64,000 nt of DNA, from positions 10,973,045 through 11,037,044 of the forward strand of contig CM119267.1 in NCBI GenBank assembly GCA_051294375.1, written 5' to 3'. Positions 43,321-56,100 of the stretch are shown here, piece after piece (position 1 is the stretch's first letter; each line of letters begins with the position of its first letter). A program made the position numbers and the translations under genes. The notes beneath the pieces are model-generated. The model was not told where the DNA came from and made no database searches. It was given only the letters and a program-made list of their open reading frames with translations. The stretch comes from Paraspadella gotoi (Eukaryota > Chaetognatha).

Positions 43321-43399
43321 AGTGATGGAGGCCTTAAACCACCAAAGCCTGTCCAAATGAAATTGGATAATTTTTATATTGGTTGTACCAATTTCATAA
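43321..43399. mobile_element. MITE family A, single arm just before an agrin exon
   Basis: It contains GATGGAGGCCTTAAACCACC, AAAGCCTGTCCAAA and the end TTTATATTGGTTGTACCAAT, closely matching the 2327-2552 element with an internal deletion. It ends 42 nt before the acceptor at 43441, so the branch-point region borders the MITE. Confidence 0.7.
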
Positions 43400-43441
43400 A
43401 TAAATTCAGAGTTTTGAATACAAATTTGTTACGTCCCACAG

Positions 43442-46400
43442 GTGCAACTACGGCGCCAATTGTGTAGTGGCCAATGGGGAACCCACGTGCAAATGTCCGA
43501 CGTGTTCGGAGGAGTTTAATCCCGTATGCGGTAGCGACGGATACTCGTACACGAATGAATGCAAACTCAGGTAGAAAACTCTCACTTGATCCCACAATTG
43601 CCGCAAGAATCCCGAGCAATATATCTTTTTTTATTTTTTTGTTTTGTGTTTTTATATAGATACGAGAGCTGCACTCAACAAAAAGAAATAATCGTTGAAA
43701 GGAACGGTTTCTGCAATCGATGCGAAAAGATGAACTGCGACTTCTATTCCATCTGTCAGTCCAAGGAAAAGGTAATATATTTAAGGTTTTATTGAACTTT
43801 TGAGTTTTGATGTACTCATCCAGTTCAAAATAATAAAATGTGAGGCTTAATGAATAAGCCGGCAGATGTTACCGAAAAATATTATGTTTCAGGATAAGGC
43901 GGAATGCGTTTGCCCGTCAAGTTGCGAGCCGCTAGACGCCCGAGTCTGCGGAAGCGACGGTATCACTTACCCGAACGAGTGCGAACTCAAAGTGGCATCT
44001 TGCAAGCAACAGAAGTACATTCAACTCAAGAGCCACGGATCGTGCGACATCTGCATGCACTGCAAGTTTCAGGTTTGCTGTTTTCAAAAAAAATATTTGA
44101 TGATGATCTATGTATGAATATAAGGAAAGGCAAACTACAATAAATATATTTATAAAAATAAAAACTTTTTAGGGAGCTAAATGTGAAAATGGAAGATGCA
44201 TTTGTCCTAAAGTCTGTCCCATGGATTTTAATCCGGTCTGTGGAAGCGACGGACAGACACACAGGTAAAATAACAGCTATTGATTGTGAAAACCAATACA
44301 TAGGGCGCAAAACGGGAAGGGGGAAAATTAACTTTAAAAAGCTGCCTTGTCTTATTTTTTGGTCGGTCCGTAAATTCATGATACGTCAGGTCGGAATGCG
44401 AAATGATGCGTGCTGCTTGCTTGAGGAACACGGACTTGACTGTCGTTCACGAAGGAGAGTGCGACCCTTCACGATTTAGCGGAAACAAGTGAGAATCTAA
44501 TAGTTTGTAATGACCAATATACGCTCATGTGCAAAAAAAAGCGATACTTTATAACTTTAAATTCCAATTTATAAAAATCATTAAAAAAATTATATAAGAA
44601 AACTAAATTCTATAAAAAAGGGAATAATGTATTTAAATTTTATTACAATCGGTCAAGTGGTTTAGGAGATATGATTTTTTTAAACTTTTTAAAACCAAAT
44701 GGGAAAATCGATTTTTAAGCTTCAGAATCATATACCTATTATTTATCGTATCTTTTAATAACCTTAAAATTATTATTTAGGGATCTGGGTCAATCCAATT
44801 ATCCAGCTATCCCTCCGAATATCCAAAATAATTTTTGTTATTTTTAATCTACTATAAGGAATGCAAAATATTTTAAATTTATCAGATTTTTTTACATTGA
44901 GCTTTATGGTAGAGTACTTCATTTTAAAAAATTACTGCTCCGAAATGGATAGCCCGATTTTAATAAAATTTATGCCAAACTTATTATATTTCAATAAACT
45001 TTAATTCATTTTTAAAATCTTTTTATAGTATGATAGTATGATTTTTAAAGTCGGAAATAAAGTTACGCGATTTTTTTTCACATGACTGTACCGATCATCT
45101 ATGCCTATAAGTAATATTTACTAAAACTCTCAAAATTTGCAGTTATAATTGCGACTCGAGCAATTGCGGTTTCGGCGGTCGATGCGTCCCCAACGAGGCG
45201 GCTCCAGGACGGCGACGCTGCCTATGTGATTTTGACTGCGAACGAATTCAAGACGACACAACCATTTGCGGATCTGACGGACGAACCTACAAAAACAATT
45301 GTCAGGTTGGCTCGGGGTAGTTGTGATAGGCAAGAAACCGCACCGAGGGTCACTTTGCTGACCCAGTGGCTAAAAAGGGGTTGAATATATTATCATCATT
45401 TTGAGCATCACAGTAGAACCCTAAGCCATAATAACATTAAAACATTAAAACATACAGCCGTCACGTTTATTTTTTGTTTAACCTTCTTGTCAACTATATA
45501 ATCAGATGCGGCAACAATCATGTCGCGCTCAGCGAGTCATCGTGAGACGGCCGATGGAAACCTGCAAAGTTTCTGACGCCAATGAAGCCCCCTGCAACGG
45601 GGACACGCCCATCAAAGATCCCTCGACGGGGCGTGATCTCCAATGCCGCGGAGTTAGCAAAGCTTGCCCACTTGGTACAGATGAGTCAGATGGGTCATGG
45701 TGAAAAAAAACCTTTTTTTTTTCAATCCACTTTTGTTTTAAAGGGAGCTATTGCCATCGACCTCCCCACGGAGGTTTTGCCAAATGCTGTCCACGATCGA
45801 GATCATCCTTTAATTCCGGCGTCCGGCGGGTTTCCTGCGCCGACACTCACTTCGGATGTTGTCCGGATGGTGCGACCACAGCCCCGGCGGCCGGAAGGGC
45901 TGGTTGCCCGAGCACCTGCAAATGCAACAAACTTGGTGCGTAAGAATATCTTGTTAATCAATCAATCAATCAATTTGCATATATCGATACCGTATGATAA
46001 ATCATTCTTTTAATAAATAACGCTCTCGATCGATCAAAAAGCCCAAGAACATGTTCGTTCTCGATTAATTCCCTCAAGGGTCTTACGTTGGTACTTGCGA
46101 CCCTCTAACGAACCACTGCTTTTGCAAGCCGGGCGTGGGCGGGGCAAAGTGCGACCGTTGCGAGCCGGGTTTCTTCGGACTTCCGCTCATCGCCCGAGGG
46201 AGACCAGGCTGCTCGCCCTGCTCCTGCAACCCGTTCGGCTCCAATCGACAAGACTGCGAACAGGTTATCTCGGCTAAACCAAAAAAATTATCGAGATTTC
46301 ATTTACTTCATTGTTTTTATTTTATTTTCAAAGATGTCAGGGAGGTGCGTGTGCAAACACGGCGTGACCGGATTGAAATGCGACAGGCGAGTTTTCCGTT

Positions 46401-49400
46401 TAGCAAAATGAAGAACAATATTTTGTTGTTACAACCTCTTTTATTTAATCAAAAGATGTTTGAACGGTCTGACGTTGGGTCCGGGAGGTTGCGCCGGTCC
46501 TCCAGCAGTCGCGTTCCGCACCTGCTCGTCGATGCGATGTCAGTTCGGTTCCAGGTGTCGAGAATCGCAAGGGAGAGCGGAATGCACTTGCGAAGATATC
46601 TGTCTCCAACCAGCGTTGACCGGTAATTTATTACTTTTTTTGTATTTCTGATTAACCACTTGTTATGTGGCGACTGCGAATCATTTTTGAAAACTAATCC
46701 TTTCATTTGTCCATTATATAGATTTAGTTTTTTAACCGATCCTAAGCTAAGTAACTCTTTCGCAGTTTTGTACGAAGAATATGAAAATAATTTACTAAAA
46801 ACTACAGGCAATGGATTCAACCACATGGTATGCGGTTCGGATGGGAGAAGTTACATCTCTGAATGCCAAATGAGGATATTTGGTTGCAATCTGAAAGCGC
46901 CACTTCAAGTCACTAAGCGGGGGCATTGCAAGCCGTCGTTCCAGGCACCGCCTTTCGTGACAACGCCGAAGACTTCGGGCAGCACCAAGTCGACGGTCAC
47001 GCGCTCTATTTCATCTTCTACATTCGCAACAACTAGGTTCACCAGGTTGGTAGATACATATATTTTATTAAATTTTGTTGCGGAGAATATTTATTGTTTA
47101 AATAACGAGTATAATAAAGAAGAAAAAAAAGAATCAATCAATAAATCAATCAATGAATCAATAAATCGATCTGTCGAATCTATATCTCGATAAAAATAAC
47201 ATCCGTAATATAAGATTTAATACGGGATTGCTTTATTGCTTTATTGCTTTACAATAATATATTTTATTCTAGAGCGACGACGGTTTCGCCCCAGAAACCT
47301 CCTCAGGTGGTGACACTCGCTGGCGCTGGAAATCCTTGTTTGTCACAACCGTGTCAGTATGGCGGAACTTGCATACAAGTATTAATTAGTTTGTCTACAT
47401 TAAGGATTCCCAGGGTTCTTATTTTAATCCTCCAACATTGAATCTAAAGGACAATATGTTTGGTTACCGATGCGTTTGTCCTGCCGGACGTGGCGGAACA
47501 TCCTGTTCACAGGAGTTGCGTATCATGGTTCCGTCATTTGGCGGGAGCAGCTATCTCGAGTTCGAAAATATCCTGGCAGGATCCATTGTCACCGTCGAGA
47601 TAGAATTTCGAACTCTCAACAACGAAGGGATCATCCTTTACAATGGCCAATACTCATCCGGTGAGGGGGAGAGAGAGAGGGGAGAGACAGACAGAAAGAC
47701 ATAGAGAAAAGAAGAGATATATTTTTTTTCCCAATTGTTTTGAATATTTTTTTCATGACCACAGGCCAGGGCGATTTCATCTCACTTTCCATCAACGGCG
47801 GGTTCGTTGAGTTCCGGTTTAATTTGGGCTCAAGTCCTGTCGTTGTTCGCTCATCGAAAAAAATAGAATTGAAAAAATTTCATCATATTGTCGCTAAACT
47901 ACACAATCAAGTTGGAGTATTACAGCTGTATCGTGAAAACAATGTTTTCGACGAAAAAAGGGCCTCATCTGACAAAATGCTAACCATGCTAGATTTACAA
48001 GTAACTTAAAAAACTTTTCATAAAGCAATTAAAAATAATATTAGTATTACAAACATTAAATTAATAAAATTTGTGGGCACAAATTTTATTAATTTAATTT
48101 TGTAAAAATAACAATACCTTGCCTGCAGGAGAACCTCTTTCTTGGTTTTGTTCCCAACGCTCCTCCTCTCGTATACAAGAACATTGGGGTTACATCTGGC
48201 CTGGTTGGTTGTATAAAATTCTTCAAAATCAATGATAAAACATACAGCTTAAACTATCCCGATTCAAACGACATACTGGGCGGCGCTGAAATCGGACCTT
48301 TATGCTCTCAGCCTTTAAATCCTTGCAGGTGAGAACCCAAATGGCAAATAGTAACTGAGTAATAAAATACCCGAAATAAATTGTTTTCCTTTAATAATTC
48401 CTTTCATCCAGCTCAAATCCTTGCCACAATGGGGCCACCTGTACATCATTACCGCAAGGTGGATTCATGTGCAAATGTCCGATCGGAAGAATTGGTCGAT
48501 TATGTGAGGAAATGATACCTCAGCTGGAGTCCGTCTTTATACCATCTTTCAACGGAAGGTATGAAATATTTGTAAAACTCAAATATGTTATACTGATATA
48601 CCATAGTTCTTTTTAATCACGGCAATAACCATGACTCTATAAGATATGTTTTGTTGAATTGTAAACTGTACAATTTATGCGTTTATCTGTAATGCTGTAT
48701 GCCCTTTTGAATGTACTGTTTCAACTAATTGTTGTAAACGAATAAAACACATATATAAGACGCATTGCTGTTTGTCGGTAAAATTTATCACGGCGACTAA
48801 ATCAGGGGTTTTGAAAACCGTTTTCAAAGATCCAATGAGAGTTCTGCGCATGTGACATGAAAAACTCAGTGATGAAATGAATTAAATAATGCCGTGACTA
48901 TGGTTCAGTCGAAGACTGTCCATTGGTCTTTTTTTAAATTCTAAGTAAAGTAAAAGTTAAATAATGGTGCTTCCTATTAGATCCTACATTGAGCGACCAC
49001 AGATGGAAGGAAACATCGGTCATGCTTTATCAGTGGAGGTTTGGTTTAAAGCAACGATGCCGAATGGCGTTATATTTTACACTGGACAAATGAGCAACGG
49101 TATACTGTATTTGTATTAAGATTTTTTTTCCTTCATGTATATCATTAAAGATTTTATTTATATTTAAAGGAAGAGGCGATTTCATCTCATTAAACTTGAT
49201 TGACGGTTATTTGGATTATCGCTATAACCTAGGAAGCGGTCCGGCTTCTATTCGAAGCGTAAAGGTGATAAATGTAGAATAAATATGGAAATTTAAACAC
49301 CTGTTTTCTAAAATTAATGTTCTATTTATTTCAGCCCATCAATATGAACTCATGGCATTCCGTTCGCGTGGACAGATTAAACAGTGAAGGCAACATGATA

Positions 49401-50783
49401 ATAGACAGCCGACGGCCCATCACTGGACATTCACAAGGAGCTCTCAATGAACTAAATCTCAATCAACCTTTCTATGTTGGAGGCGTAAAGGAAAGATATG
49501 AAGGATTACGCTAGATAGTTTTAAATATTTGATTTTGCGTTTGTTTACCGAAATTCGTTCTGGTTTCTGCAGGACTATGCTGCAATCGCGAAAGACGCAA
49601 AAATTACAACGGGCTTCACTGGGGCGATACAACGACTCATCATCAACGGTTATGCGCTTGAGGATATTCGAGAAGGAACCACCGACATTTACAATGTTGT
49701 TCGGTACCGCGGGCCCCCTTGCGATACGAATCCCTGTCAGAACGGGGGAGTTTGTGTTCCGAAACTGGAAAAGTTCGAGTGCCGATGCCCAACTCAATAC
49801 GATGGAAGGTGAAGATACAAAATTATTCTGATTATACTTTGAAAAGTTGAAAAGTTTTCTTTATTTGCACAACGAGAATTGTACTGTATTTACAACAATA
49901 ATAAACGTAACTAGTCAAGCGAACTCACTAACTTAAGAAATGATAAATTTATTAGTTTAAAAATTAAATTCATGGACGCCTTGTAGTTTTTTATTGACAA
50001 AAAAAATAACTAAAGCGAGTGAATGATCTTTTTCCCAGATTATGCACACGTATGCGAGAAGAACGCGATGTAGTTTCATCGGCTCTTCAACGGCCGGTGA
50101 TGTTTCCTGGAGACGTTGGTTACTCTTATCTCAACAAAATAACATACAGTGAACGGGAGGAACAGAGAAATAAATATCAAATCTCTTTCCAAACGAAAAA
50201 ACCCGATGGCGTCCTCCTCTTTCTCTCTGAGGCGCCGAGGATAGAGCCCTGGACGGGATTCGAAGCAGACGAGAACGCCACCACCGACTTTTTTCGTCTT
50301 TTCCTTGAGAAGGGCGTTGTTCGCCTCGAAGCAAGACTAGCGCGGGTCATCGACGGAACGCCTCGGGTCACTCGTCACGTGCTCGAGTCGAATGCACGGG
50401 TCGACGATGGGGCGTGGCACGTGGTCACGGCTTACCGCGAGAAGTCTGTGGCGGAGTTGCAGGTCGACGACGGGGACGTCATCGTCTCAATCGCGACGCC
50501 GGCGTCAGTGGCCGCGAGCGTCGGCGTCGTCACTCAGAGCGCCGCGGAGACGGAAACGTTGAGAAGCGACGGTGTGTTGTGGGTCGGAGGCGGTGCGAGG
50601 CCGCTCGATGCCGAGTCGCCTTTCTTCCAGGGATGCGTAAAAAAACTACTTGTGGAGGATCAAGTTTTAGCGCTCGATCACGACCGGAAGAAAAGGCCAT
50701 GGCTTCTTTGGGACGAAGGAACGCCCCCCGCTGAAATGAAGAAAAAGTTTGAACGCCCTCTTAGATATTGTAACAGAGCGTGA
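43442..50783 (+). CDS. AGRN: Agrin (N terminus outside the recognised exons)
   Basis: A heparan-sulphate proteoglycan of basement membranes that organises synapses. There are 22 exons: 43442-43570, 43660-43771, 43893-44072, 44173-44264, 44390-44488, 45143-45305, 45506-45674, 45744-45935, 46079-46263, 46334-46386, 46456-46622, 46808-47045, 47273-47378, 47450-47660, 47765-48000, 48129-48328, 48412-48558, 48981-49099, 49170-49264, 49335-49484, 49573-49808 and 50039-50783. All are in phase, about 1340 aa. Order: four follistatin/Kazal modules (each with VCGSDG, TICGSDG or similar), a Cys-rich module with FGCCPDG, two laminin-EGF modules, another Kazal ([15 protein letters not shown]), a short Ser/Thr stretch, EGF-LG1, EGF-LG2 and EGF-LG3 ending RYCNRA. 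This order is that of agrin. A SEA domain is absent, and fewer Kazal modules are seen than the nine of vertebrates. The first exon starts mid-module, so upstream exons are missing. Confidence 0.88.
44522..45088. mobile_element. Tc1/mariner-type MITE (family B) in agrin intron 5
   Basis: 567 bp between two TA dinucleotides (44520-21 and 45089-90). The left end is CGCTCATGTGCAAAAAAAAG; the right end, inverted, is CAGTCATGTGAAAAAAAATC. Subterminal sequence such as TTATAACTTTAAA is inverted too. It occupies most of a 654-bp intron. The related copy is at 33696-34834. No coding capacity was seen. Confidence 0.75.
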
Positions 50784-53141
50784 ACGGAAGGTGACATAAT
50801 CACAATGTTATTAATGTTAATTTCGCTTTAAAAAAAATTTAGATTTAACAAATTTTATTAAATTTTTTTCGTTAACATTCTGACCGGATTTAAAGCTTCA
50901 GCAATTGGATAAATTTCGTACATGCTCAGTTGCTAAGAGGCTTAAGTCATAAACATAAAAAAGTTATATGTTTGATGTTGTAATTAAAAATATAGCCGTA
51001 TCATGCACGTCTTGTTAAAACATACTCATGTGATTTTGGGACTTTCGTTAATCCTATACGTATGTATCAATATTTTTTTTCATTCCTTCAATGAGCCGCG
51101 GCATTTTGGAATTTTTCATAAAATTTCAACATTGTATTGTTTCCTAAATTACTACTCTGGCTTTAGTTACATCCTCATTCTTTAATAATGTAATGTTGTA
51201 TTAATGGTTTACTTATTTTTAAAAAACTGGACAAAACTTACGAAAAATTACCGACTCACTTAATAAATTTATATATTTATGATCTATTAAATTTTGTTTT
51301 TACCCTTATTTTTCGTGCGATGACAAAATTAAATGTTTAATTGAATTTTATTTTTTTAGGTTTTTTAAGGTTTTTATTAAATAATAAAGAAATTTTGATT
51401 GATTGACTGATTGGTCGGTATCGACTGAAGTTCTGAGAGCAGATGATGTACATGTAGAATACCGATGAATCGTGTAAAAGAATAGCGGAATAAAAGTGGT
51501 TCATTTACATTGCAAGAAGTTTAATAATTAAATGTTGATAAGCAATTTAAAGATGCGATAAAGTCACTTCTTCATTGAGGTTTCATTGAGGTTAGCATTA
51601 TGATCATATAGTAACTATTTTTGGCTCTCACTTACTTCACGTTTGAATTCTTTTGGGATTTTAAGGAAGCTCGTTTAAAGCCGTTTTGGCAATATTTAAC
51701 ACTATTTATGCCCTATCAAGTAAGAAGTATACAATGTAAATGTTACCCTTTTGGGTATGAAATTGGTGCAACCAATATAATAATTATCCATTCACTTCAG
51801 TAAACTATCTTGACACTGACTTTGTACAGGCTATAGGCTATATGATATCGCAGGACACTGCAAGCTTTCCACCGAAAGTCACAGTACCTCGCTTCCCTCT
51901 CAATGAAGACTGAAGTGGGATAATATTTTGGCTAAATTTTACTTTCGAAAGTAAAAGTAAACCAATATTTTTATGAGCTGTTCCAATTGTATAATTAAGG
52001 AAGACTACCTTAATTATTAGATCGGAGAATACTTAGCTGACTGGTATTGAAATTACCATCTAACAAATTCGAAATTAAATCTCGATATTGATTGTATAGA
52101 CTTCCTTTGTTCGCAGTCGCGTTTCGTGACACGTCGAACGGAAATCCAACCATCGGTCCTCCGGTGTCCTCGACTCTTAAGTCTCGGATGTCTTGGCGAC
52201 TGTCTGCGGAATCAGCTGATTCTCTTGGCCCTTGGGCCAGGGCGAGCGCCCATTGGATGCGAGGGCGGCGGATGGTTGCTCGAGGAAGAGGAGGAGAGGA
52301 GATAGGAGGAAGAGGAAGACTGGGAAAGTCTGGCGTGACGAGGAAGAGGGAAGAGCGACTCGGCCAGCCCAGCGCAGCACTTTCATCCGGATTCCCTTTC
52401 TTGAGCACGAGACCCGGATGTTCGCGCACGCACTCTCTCCCGTTTTTTTCTTCCCCGAAGTAATTCATTATTCTGCGCTATTTCTGCCCGTCGTTTACGT
52501 CCGACGTCTTCGGCCATAAGTTCTTCGGGTTACGCCCCGATCTCCGTTCGCGTACATTCGTCATCACCGATCTCTCATAACTGAATACTCGTACACCTTG
52601 CGCTTCCAGACGTCGTAAAGTAGATGTGCGGTGTTCAGCTTGGCGCAAACAGCTTGCTGTTCGTGATGCCCCTTCTTTTCACGTCCGACATTTACAGACA
52701 TTCAACTCGGACTTTTTTCAATTTTTTATTGAAATATTTAAAAATGTTAGGACCCGCCGGTCCGTCCTCCTATAACGCCCCCGAGAATACTTTTTGTTTT
52801 CGCTACTATCTTGTAGATTTTCGACACCGTTATTGAAATCAGTTTTTGAGTTGCGTACATTTTTAAATACATTTGTATTGGTTGTACATATTTCTTCGAA
52901 GCAGCAAACAAAGCATATATATATTATTATTCTTACATTTAATGATGCTAGTTATGTTTAGGAAAATATACTCTTTCCTTTTTTCACGTTTATACTACAT
53001 TTAAAATTTGATGCTTTAATGATCGGAACCTGCACAATTTCAACAAGATCGTCTGAACTCAAAATTGAAATAATTTCGTTTGCTTTTTTCCTGCTTTTTT
53101 ATTTTTATTAACCTTTAAAAAAGAATTGCCATTTTTTACAG
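50784..53141. other. Agrin-TRIP12 intergenic region with TRIP12 promoter
   Basis: 50784-51750 is AT-rich, with AATAAA (51381) usable by agrin. 51757-51832 is a MITE arm. About 52085-52600 is GC-rich, with open frames on both strands (up to 152 aa on the minus strand) of low complexity; I read this as the CpG-rich promoter and 5' UTR of TRIP12. 52600-53141 is AT-rich and ends in an acceptor (TTTTTTACAG, 53141), so a 5' UTR intron is likely. Confidence 0.5.
51757..51832. mobile_element. MITE family A, single arm
   Basis: It contains ATGAAATTGGTGCAACCAAT, ATTATCCATTCA and CACTGACTTTGTACAGG, matching the left arm of the element at 2327-2552. Confidence 0.65.
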
Positions 53142-53190
53142 GTTTTGTCGTAAGTCAATGTGATGGTTCGCTTCCGTGTTGATCGAGCAT

Positions 53191-56100
53191 ATGGCCGAGA
53201 CATGTGAGATGTCAGCGGGGGAAGGGCTTCAGTCAAATACACTTCACGAATCCAGTACAGAAAGAAAACGCGACGTATCGAATAAAAGTTCGCAAGACAC
53301 CTCCTCTGGGAACGCTTCCGTCTCTGTAAGGGCATCGAGGCCCCGTTCCTCCCAATCGAAAAAAAACATCACGAAATCACTCGCTAAGAAAAGGTCCGCT
53401 TCGCCTGACGCGGAAGTTGGCCAGACTTCTTCGAACTCCAGCAAAAAACGCTCCAAAGCCGGGAACAGCGAAATTAGTGATACCAAACGCGCACCGAGAA
53501 GATCGCTTCGTCTGATTAATAAAAACAAATCTCGAGAAAGAGAGGAAAGTGACAAGGCTTCCTCATCGACGTCGACGCTGGAGGAGCAAAGACCTTCTCG
53601 TGCAGGAAAGAAGATTTCGCAATCACTCGATTCGAAGAAATCAAATCAGAAAGGTCAAAACCTAAATGCATACGTAAATTCAAACGCTCATGATTCCGGG
53701 CCCACTATATTGCCTGCTTTGGGAGAACCTAGCACAGGAAGAAGACTTACTCGTTCTTTAAGTAAACGTCGGGATTCAGAAAATACGGATAGCTCTCCTG
53801 ATCAACTACCGCAGTTGAGAGACGCTGTTCCATCAACCAGCGCTGAACAAATAAGAAAAAATAATTTAGAAACTAAAGCATCCACTTCTTCGAGATCAAA
53901 AAACCTCTCTAAAAAAGAGCCTAAAGAAAGAAATTTGAGAAATCACAGTCGTTTATTAAGGAATTCTGAATCAAACTTACCGGCCTCTGGAGGCTCCACA
54001 GCCGGCAGCACAACGGGCACTTGCGCAAGCAGTCGGGGTCGGAGCAGTCAGGGAAGTCAGGCGTTCCCTGCTTCTGCTTCAAAGAGAAACAGCATTACTC
54101 AAAGCGAGGGTGGTGCCGATTCGAACTCTTTGAGAAGGTCTTCAGCTCTAACAGATAACACCGTTTCAGTCAGAGCTTCTAATATAGGGTCGTCACAAAG
54201 CTCTCAGAGTGCAGGCAGTAGTAGTGGTGGTAATCAGTCGACCTCGAGATTGTCCAAGGGTCCGAGTACAAAAGCTTACTGTTTACGAGGCAAAGCAAGT
54301 GGTACGAGATCATCTCAAAGGGATTCATCGACCGGAGAATCTACTGAAGATCTTCCACAAGAAGAAGGAATGAATAATCAAGATGGCGATAACAGCGGCT
54401 TGAACTCTTCTTCTGGCTCATTAGCTCCTCCCGGGCCCTCGGCCAGAGCATCTTCAACTCGAGATGCTTCCTCGGTCGGTGGGATTCTTCTCGGATCCCT
54501 CTCTTCTGGAGAGGGTGAAGAGAGTGGGGATTCGGAAGTTGGGAGACTTCAGGCTTTGCTGGAAGCCAGAGGTTTACCTCCTCATCTATTTGGCGCATTA
54601 GGACCACGAGTTCACCAGTTATTGCACAGAACGATGGCTCCATCCACAACGTCAAAAGCGCAACAGCTTTTGCAAGGCCTGACTGCGACGGGTGATGAAG
54701 ATACCCAGCTTACTGCGGCTATTGAAATGTGCCAATTGCTTGTCATGGGGAACGAGGACACTTTGGCTGGTTTTCCAGTTAAACAAGTTGTTCCTGCACT
54801 AATAACCTTGCTCCAAATGGAACACAACTTTGACATAATGAACAATGCTTGTCGTTCTTTGACTTACATGATGGAAGCTTTACCACGTTCTTCAGCTGTG
54901 GTCGTAGATGCCATTCCGATCTTCTTAGAAAAACTCCAAGTCATTCAATGCATGGATGTTGCCGAGCAATCATTAACTGCTCTGGAAATGCTCAGTCGTC
55001 GTCATTCAAAAGCAATTTTGCAAGCAGGGGGTATCGCAGCATGTCTAATGTATTTGGATTTCTTTTCTATCACAGCGCAAAGAGCTGCATTAGCCGTCAC
55101 TGCTAATTGCTGTCAAGCAATGGGCCCTGATGAATTTCAATATATATCTCCATCTTTGCCCTTTCTCTCGAGCATTTTAACTAGGCAAGACAAGAAATGT
55201 GTTGAAGCAGTTTGCTCATGTTTTTCAAGGCTTGTTGAAAACTTTCACAGCAACACGAAAGCATTACAAGAAATAGCTGGATACGGTATGCTTGCTAATC
55301 TCCAAAATTTGTTGATTCAGACTCCTGCTATTATCTCCATGTCTACATCTATTACCGTTATTCGTGGAATGGCTACCCTCTGCTCACTTTGTCCTGAAAC
55401 GGCGACACAATTGTTAAAGGATGAAATGGATCTCAGTTTGACTTTTCTAGTTTTGGGTACTTCTGATAGGAAACAACTTGAAGAACGAAAGTCAGATTTT
55501 GAATTAGTTCCGAGGAGTCCTCAAGAATTATATGAAATTACTACATTAATAGGAGAGCTCATGCCACCACTTTCCTCGGATGGAATTTTTAGCATTGACC
55601 AGTTATTATCGAGCAAACATTCTCCTCCGGCCTCAGATTCTGTTTCCAGCGTTTCTTGGCAATGGAAGGATGATCGCGGCCAATGGCACAATTATGCTGG
55701 TGGCGATAACCGTATAATCGAAACTGCGCATCAAGCCGACGAAGATGAAGTATCGCTTAGTATCATGGGAAGAATGTACGTTGTCGACTTCAATACCATG
55801 CAACAAATAAATGAGGCTACAGGAACTCCACGTTCCATTCAAAGAAAAGTGAACCCCACATCTTTAAGTGTGTCCAATAGCGCAACTGATGTAAAGCAAC
55901 CCGATGCTAGAGCTGAGCTTATGAACAGCGATTTCGAGTTGACGACGCGATTTGTGCAAACGTTATTTTTGGTTCTATACCTGATATTAGGCTCCTCTGC
56001 TGGTCCTGCCGTTCGTCATCGGTGCATAAGAGCCATGTTGAGAATGCTATATCATTCGCCGCCTTCCATTTTAAAGATAGTGCTCAGAGACCATGACATT

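Noticed and set aside
52010-52468. 152-aa minus-strand frame before TRIP12
   Set aside because: Low-complexity Pro/Ser/Arg composition in a GC-rich promoter region, with no family similarity and overlapping frames on the other strand.
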